A DNA stretch of 64,000 bases from JAPOUP01 sp965199865 (GTDB taxonomy: Bacteria > Pseudomonadota > Alphaproteobacteria > Rhodobacterales > Rhodobacteraceae). A program made the translations under genes and the position numbers. The notes under the pieces are model-generated. The model saw only the letters and a program-made list of their open reading frames with translations. It was not told the DNA's origin and made no database searches. The stretch is from the NCBI GenBank assembly GCA_965199865.1, contig CBDATU010000023.1:66160-130159 (forward strand), read 5' to 3'. Of this stretch, positions 27,103-34,568 are shown one piece after another (the stretch's first letter is position 1; every line of letters starts with the position of its first letter).

Positions 27103-28434
27103 TCAACTTTCAAAGAGGGATGCTTGTCGCCGATCCGCAGAAGCCGCTTGATAGCGAACAGGTTTGCTAAGTTTCTTGATCTGACCATCCGAAGTGCCGC
27201 GTTTCAGCCATGCGTTAACTTGCGCCTTCTCCAATTCTAGACGCACTGCGATGTCCTCGACCTTCAATGGGTCTTCACCGGTCAAATCTAGGAGACGCCG
27301 AAGAAACAGTGCGTAGAAGCCGATCGCAGGCTCCGGAGATGTGGTGTCAAGATCATTGTTTTCGATGGACTCGCTTTCGGTTGGGTTTTCGGCAGCCCCA
27401 CCTTCACTCCCTGGTTCAGTGGTCGTCGCGCCGGTCTTAGTGTCAGAAGGTGTGATCGACGCCTCAGATTGCAACAGTGGCAATCCTCCTGCCTCTTGTG
27501 TTGCGATATCCCCGTCGGAGACCATCTCCCACAAGTTTGAAAGTGCCGGAATTTCTTTCGGAAACCAACGCGCACCTTGCTGAACTAGTGCTGCGTTGCC
27601 CGATTGGGGACTATCCTTCGTCTTCACCCAGAGTGACACCCAATCGTGTTTCAGGTCTTCGATAGCTCCGTTCCAAGTGCCTCCCTTTTTGGGTGTGCTG
27701 TTCACGACCACGGCTGCATCAGATAGACAGTAGATATACTTGTTTCTTCCCATCGCCTTACCGACGTTGAAACCCGTCTCCGGGTTGAACGGCGAAACCA
27801 GAACCAAGTCACCAGCGAGCAAGTATTTGCGATACTTGGCAGATGTAGCTGCCCGAAGAAGGTTGTTGGCCATTACTCCGACTGCTGTTCCCTCACCTGC
27901 GAGGGCGCCGAGCATCGCGCTTTCGTCAACGCCTCGGGCACCGCCGGAGACCACAGAGAATCCTTGGTGGGCGGCGGAACGGGCGAGGTTGATCGAGAAA
28001 TCTAAATCGTCTTCGTCGGCGTTACGGGAACCCACCACCGCGATACCGCCCTTATTGAGCAGCGCTTTATTTCCACAACCAAAGAGGACGGGGGGAGAGT
28101 CCAGCCGCAACCTTCGCTTTAGCCTCTCCGGATAATCCGGTTCGGATCGGGTAACTATCCATAGTCCAGCCCGTTGCCATTTCTCGAAAGCAAGACCCAG
28201 TGCTCCGCCACGATCCAAGAGGCCTTCAATTCGTTCGAGAGTGATAGTTCGGTCCATCCAACTCGAAAGAAGGGATTTCGGATCTTCCTTTAGCAGTCGC
28301 GATGGTTCCATCTCATGGTTCTTCAGCCAGAGAGCAAACCGTCCCCACTCCTTGACCGAAAGTGGCTTGGCGTCAGTCTTGCCAAACGGGACTGTGAGGA
28401 GGATCACCGCTTGTGCTTGGGCGAAAATGTTCAT
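27103..28434 (-). CDS. DprA/Smf-like protein, partner of RecQ-PRTase
   Basis: From ATG 28434 the protein has 443 residues. The centre is a Rossmann-type DNA-processing A domain: YPERLKRRLRLDSPPVLFGC, GGIAVVGSRNADEDD, and HQGFSVVSGGARGVDESAML, the hallmark SGGARGVD-x-x-A motif of DprA. An acidic linker (about 340-380) separates a C-terminal winged-helix-like segment (DPLKVEDIAVRLELEKAQVN). The start lies one base after the RecQ-like stop (TAG-A-ATG), so the two proteins are made together. DprA proteins bind single-stranded DNA; DprA homologues also act as the antitoxin-like partner of phosphoribosyltransferases in ShosTA. A defence role is my inference. Confidence 0.85.
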   Translation of the reverse strand: MNIFAQAQAVILLTVPFGKTDAKPLSVKEWGRFALWLKNHEMEPSRLLKEDPKSLLSSWMDRTITLERIEGLLDRGGALGLAFEKWQRAGLWIVTRSEPDYPERLKRRLRLDSPPVLFGCGNKALLNKGGIAVVGSRNADEDDLDFSINLARSAAHQGFSVVSGGARGVDESAMLGALAGEGTAVGVMANNLLRAATSAKYRKYLLAGDLVLVSPFNPETGFNVGKAMGRNKYIYCLSDAAVVVNSTPKKGGTWNGAIEDLKHDWVSLWVKTKDSPQSGNAALVQQGARWFPKEIPALSNLWEMVSDGDIATQEAGGLPLLQSEASITPSDTKTGATTTEPGSEGGAAENPTESESIENNDLDTTSPEPAIGFYALFLRRLLDLTGEDPLKVEDIAVRLELEKAQVNAWLKRGTSDGQIKKLSKPVRYQAASADRRQASLFES

Positions 28435-28435
28435 T

Positions 28436-30535
28436 CTAGGCCCCAATACTCGAGGTTGCGAGAGCACAGGGCCAAACGGGGCCACTGCCAGCTTTTCTAA
28501 GAAGGGCAGCGATAATCGTTAGCGTCCAGGCAGAGTCGACGACGTCATCCACTAACAACACGGACCCTTTGGGCACCGGTCCGTCGATTCCAAAGACACC
28601 GTCTAGGTTCCTGCATTGATGAAATCTATTTTGCTGCACTTTCTGTTGTTCGTTCCCCCTGATCTTCTTTACCACTTGTTTGAACGGCAGTCCCAGTGCG
28701 TCAGCAAGACGGCGAGTGAAATCGGGAACGAGAGCAGGGTTGTTCAGCGAGGGCACACAGGTAACCCAAGCCGGTCTGGGCGTGGGTTTCCAGCGATCCT
28801 CCAGCATCTCTACGACAGCATGTACAAGCTCATCGCGGAAGTGTCCAGTGTGCTTGTCATCGGCGACCAACCGTCCCCAGCCCGCGTCTCCCCATCGTGA
28901 CAAGATACGACCGGTTTCGGCGCGTAGTTTTGACGCGATATTCCCGCGAAGACCATATTCTGGAAGCGCGTCCTTTGCGATCTGTTTGTTGCACTCAAGT
29001 TCCAGTTCCGCGTGACGAAGGTATCGCGCAGCTGAGATAGCCATATCACGGGTAAAATTGGGGTCCACGATCGATCGCCGCAAGCATCTGTCGCATTTTC
29101 CACATGGTTGGGGATCAGCGTCATCCAGTGCTTCTGCTAAGAACTCCATCAAGCAGTTCTCCGCTGCAACATAGCGCTGTACTTCTTCCCATTCGATTTC
29201 ACGTTGTCCTGTTAACCGCGTGATCTTTGCATGGTCCATTCGATAGGGGACAGGGGTGCGCTGCCATATTGAGCCTGTCTTGATGACAGGTGCAGGGTTT
29301 TCTACCGATAGAAATTTGAGAACCTGCTCAATTTGGCCGCGCCTAAGGTTCACTGCACTTTCAAGCTGCAAGACGCTTAGTCCATCACTTTCCTCTAGGA
29401 CCTTCAGAATGCTGAGGACCCACGTCTCCTTGGGGAACGCGCTTTTCCTGAAGTAATCATGGATATGTGCGTCCTCCTCGCCCGACAACAGCACACCGTC
29501 GGCATGGTCTATGGCACGACCTGCGCGACCGACCTGCTGGTAGTATGCAACGATGGAGCCTGGAGCTTGGTAGTGTATGACAAACCTGAGATCAGGTTTG
29601 TCATAGCCCATCCCGAGCGCGGTAGTTGCGACGAGAACCTTGAATTCGTTGTCTAGCAGTTTGCTTTCGAGATGCTGGCGATAGGCATCCGAGTCATCGA
29701 AACCCTCACCAACAACTCCACTAAAATACGCTCGGGCTTCGACACCATGCAACTGTAGCCAGTCTGCTACCTGTTTCGCGTCTCGCTTCGTAAGCGTGTA
29801 AACTATCCCGGTTCCAGGTAATCCGCCAACATGCTCGGCCAGCCAGGCCAAGCGGGCGGCTTGGGTTGGTAGCTGAACGGTTTGGAGGGCGAGGCTTCGC
29901 CGCATCAGGCTCCCACGCTGAATGCCGAAATTACCTAGCTGGTTCTGAACGTCATCGACCACGCGATTGTTGGCGGTTGCCGTGGTGCCGAGTATTGGGA
30001 CATTCGCTGGAATGCGTTGCAGGATGTTAACAAGACGGCGATAGTCGGGCCGAAAATCGTGACCCCAGTCGGAAATGCAATGCGCTTCGTCTACCACCAG
30101 CAATCCAATCCTGCCTGCAATAGGTAGAAGAACCTTTTCGACGAATTCCTCATTTGCAAGTCGCTCAGGGGACACCAGGAGCGCATCTACTTCGTTTCTG
30201 CCAACTGCGCGCTCAATTGCAGGCCAATCGTCTCGATTCGTAAAGTTGACCGTTATCGCACGGACTCCGAGGCGTTCTGCGGCTTCGATCTGGTTGCGCA
30301 TCAGTGCGAGAAGCGGCGACACAATTAGGGTTGGTCCGCGTCCGCGGTTGCGAAGGATGCGTGTCGAAATGAAGTAGACGGAACTCTTGCCCCAACCAGA
30401 GCGCTGCACGACTAGCAAACGTTCTCGTCGGTTAACGAGCGCGTCAATAGCCTCCCACTGCCCTTCGCGGAACTCAGCACTTGCGTCACACAGTGCGCAT
30501 CTGAGAATTTCGAGAGCCGCGGCCCGATCAGTCAC
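28436..30535 (-). CDS. RecQ-family helicase fused to a phosphoribosyltransferase
   Basis: The protein has 699 residues. Helicase motifs run in order: Walker A SGWGKSSVYF near 48, DEAHCISDWGHDFRPDY near 150, GTTATANNRVVDD, ATTALGMGYDKPDLRFVIHY, and QQVGRAGR. A zinc-binding PCGKCDRCLR follows at about 475. The last 170 residues end in KGSVLLVDDVVDSAWTLT, the PRPP-binding loop of type I phosphoribosyltransferases (ComF-like). RecQ enzymes unwind DNA 3' to 5'. Fusion to a PRTase and coupling to a DprA-like protein is unusual for housekeeping RecQ and recalls anti-phage or toxin-antitoxin modules. The divergent region upstream carries a broken regulator gene. Confidence 0.88.
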   Translation of the reverse strand: MTDRAAALEILRCALCDASAEFREGQWEAIDALVNRRERLLVVQRSGWGKSSVYFISTRILRNRGRGPTLIVSPLLALMRNQIEAAERLGVRAITVNFTNRDDWPAIERAVGRNEVDALLVSPERLANEEFVEKVLLPIAGRIGLLVVDEAHCISDWGHDFRPDYRRLVNILQRIPANVPILGTTATANNRVVDDVQNQLGNFGIQRGSLMRRSLALQTVQLPTQAARLAWLAEHVGGLPGTGIVYTLTKRDAKQVADWLQLHGVEARAYFSGVVGEGFDDSDAYRQHLESKLLDNEFKVLVATTALGMGYDKPDLRFVIHYQAPGSIVAYYQQVGRAGRAIDHADGVLLSGEEDAHIHDYFRKSAFPKETWVLSILKVLEESDGLSVLQLESAVNLRRGQIEQVLKFLSVENPAPVIKTGSIWQRTPVPYRMDHAKITRLTGQREIEWEEVQRYVAAENCLMEFLAEALDDADPQPCGKCDRCLRRSIVDPNFTRDMAISAARYLRHAELELECNKQIAKDALPEYGLRGNIASKLRAETGRILSRWGDAGWGRLVADDKHTGHFRDELVHAVVEMLEDRWKPTPRPAWVTCVPSLNNPALVPDFTRRLADALGLPFKQVVKKIRGNEQQKVQQNRFHQCRNLDGVFGIDGPVPKGSVLLVDDVVDSAWTLTIIAALLRKAGSGPVWPCALATSSIGA

Positions 30536-30676
30536 GAGTTCATCCTGTCATCGTCATGTCGAGCTGCCCTCAGAAAGTTTGGCCGCTTCACTGTTGATCA
30601 CCATACTGATAATCAGTAACAACTCGCAGATCCGCGAACAAGCGGATTGACAGAGGAGGCAATCGATGAGCCGGCT

Positions 30677-30734
30677 ATGTCCGCGAACAGCATGACCTTC
30701 GGCCAAGCGATTTCGAAGGCCCGCAAGGCACTAG
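30677..30734 (+). pseudogene. possible XRE-type regulator, first codons only
   Basis: ATG 30677 opens MSANSMTFGQAISKARKAL, the typical first helix of a small XRE-family regulator, and is then cut by the IS5 left end at 30735. The gene is divergent from the RecQ/DprA operon, 140 bases from its start, where a controlling repressor would be expected. No continuation of the domain is found beyond the far side of the insertion nest (after 40484), so the rest has been deleted. Identification rests on 19 residues. Confidence 0.45.
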
Positions 30735-30827
30735 GGTCCGTTGATATTTGAATATGAACGTCGGGTTCGAATCGGCTACGGTGCCCTTAACAAGGGCCGA
30801 AACGGCCATTCAGGCAACCGGGGCAGT

Positions 30828-31186
30828 ATGATGGGCGAAGGCAGGCAGGTCCTGACGGATGACATGTGGGAACGGGTAGAGGACATCCTTCCGGGCAGAC
30901 AGGGTGACCTGGGAGTGACGGCGGCGGACAGCCGTCTTTTCCCTGAGACGGTTCCATGGCGCACCCGGACGGGGGCCCGGTGGCGCGACCTTCCGGAACG
31001 CTTCGGAAAGTGGAACAGCGTCTCCAGACGGTTCCGGCGCCGGGTGGAGGGCGGCGTTTCCGGCCGTGTTTTCCGGAGGCTGTCCGGAGAGTTCGATTTC
31101 GGGTACGTCCGCGTCGGCGGCACGGTCATGGGGGGCCACCGGAAGGCAGCCGGCGGAAATGGGGAGCCTCGGGCCAGGGGCCCGCA
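30828..31186 (+). pseudogene. IS5-family transposase OrfA, 3' truncated
   Basis: The frame reads LTDDMWERVEDILPGRQGDL, GARWRDLPERFGKWNSVSRR and FDFGYVRVGGTVMGGHRKAA, the first half of an IS427-group transposase including the helix-turn-helix-like DUF4096 region. It is interrupted at 31187 by the old IS4 element. The first catalytic Asp position (usually in IDST) appears as VGGT, so the copy may already have been damaged before the insertion. Confidence 0.82.
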
Positions 31187-31209
31187 CATGTCGCTTGCCC
31201 ATAGTTGAC

Positions 31210-31717
31210 CTATGTTACGGGATCGCGGATTCCGCCTGATGTCGTGGCCCCCTTCGGCCTGATGTCGTAGTTCTCGCGGACATGCCTCCACATGACGGCC
31301 TGCGGAATGAAGTTGTTCAATCCCTTCCAGATGAGCTGCGCTCCGGGAAGGGGCTGGCGTTTCGAGGGCCGGAAGCCGACGAGGCGCGTCATGTCGGTGA
31401 CGAAGCGGCCGATGGTCGGGATCTCTCCGGGCGGCGCGCCGGGATATCCGGCCCTCCGCCGCATCTCTTCCAGCGGCTCTGGTACCAGTCCCGGATCCGC
31501 CGCGCCCAGGCCCCGTCCGCCTCCCCCTCCGAGGAGAGGAGCAGCCATTCCAGCCCGTCGCTCCGGGAGGTGCCGGTGACCAGCACGGCGGTGACCTCCA
31601 GCGTCCCGTCGCCGCTTTCCGCGGGGGCGACCAGGCTGACGCGGGCGATCCGCATCTCGACCGGCACCCCGCGTTCGCGCCGGCCGCCGCGGGCGGCGAC
31701 CCTGACGGTGTCCCGCG
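31210..31717 (-). pseudogene. old IS4 transposase, C-terminal segment with deletion
   Basis: After the young copy at 31718 the old transposase resumes with RDTVRVAARGG and continues to LEWLLLSSEGE and RIRDWYQSRW. Then, in another frame, come PTIGRFVTDMTRLVGFRPSK and RQPLPGAQLIWKGL. Compared with the intact copies about 70 to 80 residues are missing from the W of the Y-R-E-K motif onward, so the catalytic Glu is gone. It ends at 31210. Confidence 0.8.
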
Positions 31718-34156
31718 CATGTCACTATATATTAGTTGACTCCATAGGTCGCCCGTGCTACCTGATTCGCATGCAGGTCGGGATGCGCCATTTCGGGGAG
31801 GAAACGGTCGGGTGGCTGAGGTCCGCGGCGGCGGCGGGAGCCGGACGGCGCAGTCTGGCGGCGGGGCTGTGCGAGCGCGAGGACTGGACCAACGCCGCCG
31901 GAGCGCCGTGCCTCGCTTCCGCCCGGCTGGCCCTGCCGAAGATCGCGGAGCGCTACGGCATCACCCTGCCGCAGGCCGGATCGCCGGTGGCTCCCGGCAG
32001 ACCGCTGCCGGAGCATCCCGACGTCCGGTTCTCCGGCACGCTCGCGGAGCTCGGCGGTGTCGGGCTGGAGATGGCGGAGACGGCGGAGGAGCGGCGCGCC
32101 CTGCGGGGGATGATGGAGAGCCACCATCCCCGGGGCGACCCGTCCAATCCCGGCGCTCTCCTCTTCTACTGGATCAGCAGCGAACGCCTGGGGCGCGTCG
32201 GCGGGCTCTGCTTTCACGCGGCCAACTGGCACCAGAGGGCACGGGACGCCTACATCGGCTGGAGCGGCCGGGAGCGGATGGCGAAGCTGGGGCTGCTGGT
32301 GCAGAACTCCAGGTTCCTGATCCTGCCGGGCGTGGAGGTCCCGCACCTGGCCAGCCACGTTCTGGGGCTGGCGGCAAGGCGGCTTCCCGATGACTGGGAG
32401 AGGCTGCACGGCGTCCGTCCGGCGATGGCCTTCACCTATGTCGGCGCGGAGCGCCCCGGCACGGCCTACGCGGCGGCCGGATGGGAGTTCGCCGGGACCA
32501 CCTCCGGCCATCCTCCCGGCCACCGCCGGGAGGGAGCGGAGGCCTGCGGCGTCTGGATGAGGCCGCTGGATCCGGACTGGCGAGACCGCATGTGCCGCGG
32601 GCCGGAGACGCCGCGCTGGCTGGGCCCGGCCCCGGCGATCCCGGAGGACGCCGACTGGGCGGATCTGGAGTTCGGGCTGTGCGGCCATCCCGACGGACGG
32701 GTGCGCAGCCGGATCCTGGCCATGGGGAGGGCCTGGGAGACCCGGCCCGGTGAGCCGGTCGCCGTTGTCTTCGCCGGAAAAAAGGATCAGGGTGCGGCCT
32801 ACAGGCTGCTTTCCAACCCCAGGGTGAGCATGGACGACATCATCGAGAGCCACCGCATGGCCACGCTCCAGCGCTGCCGGGCCGAGACGGAGGTCCTGGC
32901 CATCCAGGACACCACGATGCTGGACTTTTCCGGCCTGAAGGGCTCCACGGGCGGTCTGGCGAAGCTCGGCGGCGGCGGATCGGGCAGCGTCGGCATCCCG
33001 GCGCACGTGACGCTGGCGGTGTCGGCCTCCGGCCGCGGCCTCGGGGTGCTGGCCATCGACGCCAGCTTCCGGGAGGGCGTCACCGTGAAGGCCGACCGCA
33101 GGCGCGGAGGCACGGGGCGGGCGGAGCCGGAACCGGACAGGGCGGCGGAGACGGAGACGCCCGACGGTGGCAGCGAGAGCCGCCGCTGGCTGGAGGGCCT
33201 GGCCCTGGCGCAGGAGGTCGGGAGGACCAGCCCTGGAACGCGCGTGATCACCGTCTGCGACCGCGAGGGCGACATATGGGACATGTTCGAGGCCCAGGCG
33301 GAAGACCCCGCCGCGGCCGGGCTGCTGGTGCGCTCCAGCGCCTCGACCCGCCGCTCCGTCATCGCCGGCGGTGAGGTGGTGGACCTCATGGAGCACGTCT
33401 CCGGGCTGCCCGCCGTCGGGACGCGCACCGTCCACGTCGCCGCCCGCGGCGGGATCACCGGGTCGCGTGGGCGAAAGGCCGTGAGGGCCCGCCCGGCGCG
33501 GACCGCGGAGACGGAGATCCGCGTCGCACGCGTCGAGCTGAAGGCCCCCGGACGGAGCCGCCAGACCCTGCCGGTCACCGCGGTGCTCGCCAGCGAGACC
33601 ACCACGCCGCCGAAGGGCGGCCGGCGGCTGTCATGGCTGCTGCTGTCCAGCGACGCGAAGCCCGACCTCCAGGGCGCCATCGACACCGTCAGGCGGTACG
33701 AGGCGAGGTGGACAATCGAGGAATATTTCAAGACGCTGAAACAGTGCACCCGCATCGAGGACCGCCAGCTCGACGAGGCCGACGACCTCCGGTGCTGCCT
33801 CGCCTTCGACGCCGTCACCGCATGGCGCGTGTTCGACATCCAGCGCGCCGCGAAGGCCGAGCCCGACCGGCCCGCCCTCGATTTCCTGGACGAGGACGAG
33901 CTCACCGCCCTCTGGATCGGGATGGAGGATTACGGCTTCAGGGACGCCCGGGCACCGCCCTTCGACGGCTTCACCATCCGCGAGGCCGCCATCGACATCG
34001 GCCGCCACCTCGGCTTCATCCCCTCGAAACGCCAGCCCCTGCCGGGGACGCAGAAAATGTGGAAAGGCATGAAATACCTCCTCAAGGCAACCGCATTCTA
34101 CAGGGCCTTCAGAAGCCGGGGCCCGCTCAGGGAGTCAACAGTGCTATAGTGACATG
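31718..34156 (+). mobile_element. intact IS4-family (DUF4338) element, copy 1
   Basis: The element is 2439 bp with ends CATGTCAC and GTGACATG and a perfect 7-bp target duplication TCCCGCG (31711-31717 and 34157-34163). It lies in the opposite direction inside the old IS4 transposase gene. It is the same length as copy 2 and differs from it at scattered positions only. Confidence 0.93.
31771..34149 (+). CDS. IS4 transposase with N-terminal DUF4338 (DruA-type) domain
   Basis: ATG 31771 (MQVGMRHFGEETVGWL) gives 792 residues. Residues 1-310 form DUF4338, the family of the Druantia protein DruA, seen in IGWSGRERMAKLGLLVQNSR and TYVGAERPGTAYAAAGWE. A Tn5-type N-terminal region (DWADLEFG, then ILAMGRAWETRPGEPVAVVF) and the DDE core follow, with Asp in AIQDTTMLDFS, Asp in ITVCDREGDIW, and the Y-R-E-K motif YEARWTIEEYFKTLK. 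It should catalyse cut-and-paste transposition of its own element. All catalytic residues are present, so it is probably active. Confidence 0.93.
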   Translation: MQVGMRHFGEETVGWLRSAAAAGAGRRSLAAGLCEREDWTNAAGAPCLASARLALPKIAERYGITLPQAGSPVAPGRPLPEHPDVRFSGTLAELGGVGLEMAETAEERRALRGMMESHHPRGDPSNPGALLFYWISSERLGRVGGLCFHAANWHQRARDAYIGWSGRERMAKLGLLVQNSRFLILPGVEVPHLASHVLGLAARRLPDDWERLHGVRPAMAFTYVGAERPGTAYAAAGWEFAGTTSGHPPGHRREGAEACGVWMRPLDPDWRDRMCRGPETPRWLGPAPAIPEDADWADLEFGLCGHPDGRVRSRILAMGRAWETRPGEPVAVVFAGKKDQGAAYRLLSNPRVSMDDIIESHRMATLQRCRAETEVLAIQDTTMLDFSGLKGSTGGLAKLGGGGSGSVGIPAHVTLAVSASGRGLGVLAIDASFREGVTVKADRRRGGTGRAEPEPDRAAETETPDGGSESRRWLEGLALAQEVGRTSPGTRVITVCDREGDIWDMFEAQAEDPAAAGLLVRSSASTRRSVIAGGEVVDLMEHVSGLPAVGTRTVHVAARGGITGSRGRKAVRARPARTAETEIRVARVELKAPGRSRQTLPVTAVLASETTTPPKGGRRLSWLLLSSDAKPDLQGAIDTVRRYEARWTIEEYFKTLKQCTRIEDRQLDEADDLRCCLAFDAVTAWRVFDIQRAAKAEPDRPALDFLDEDELTALWIGMEDYGFRDARAPPFDGFTIREAAIDIGRHLGFIPSKRQPLPGTQKMWKGMKYLLKATAFYRAFRSRGPLRESTVL

Positions 34157-34568
34157 TCCCGCGCCACCGGCGGCACGGCCGCCATGGCCTCGAACAGCTC
34201 CACCCTGCGGCCGTCGACGATGACGCTGCGGGACGAGCCGCGCGAGGCGCGCACCACGAAGCCGGCGCGGTCGCGGCATCCGGCCTGCCGGGCGTAGAGC
34301 GCCCACATGTCCGCCTCCCGGTCGCCGACCGGGATGACCCGGGTGGTGGCGTCGCCTGCGGCGGCGGCGCGGTCGAGGCCGTCCAGCCAGCGCCGGCTCT
34401 CGCCACCGGCGCGTTCCGGGACGTCCCCGCCGCCGCGCCGGGCCTCGGTGACCGGGGTGCGGAAACCGGCGTCGATGCCGAGCAGGCCGAGAACCCGCCC
34501 GCTCTCCGAGACCGCCAGGGTGGCGTGGGCGGGAATGCCGACGCAGCCCCTGCCGCCGCCGCCCGGCA
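34157..34568 (-). pseudogene. old IS4 transposase, middle segment
   Basis: This stretch lies between the two young IS copies and encodes the central DDE region of the old transposase: PGGGGRGCVGIPAHATLAVS, LGLLGIDAGFRTPV, and the second catalytic Asp region VIPVGDREADMW. It ends at MAAVPPVARD, where copy 1 is inserted. The upstream and downstream parts of the same gene are at 37008-38195 and 31210-31717. Confidence 0.85.

Noticed and set aside
30752..30770. GGGTTCGAATC inside the IS5 left end matches the tRNA-Ser T-arm
   Set aside because: An 11-base match to a near-universal T-loop sequence, inside the IS; not convincing as an island attachment site.
31732..33435. 567-codon frame antisense to the IS4 transposase, repeated at 34583-36286
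   Set aside because: Present twice only because the IS is present twice; Arg/Pro/Gly-rich and without motifs.
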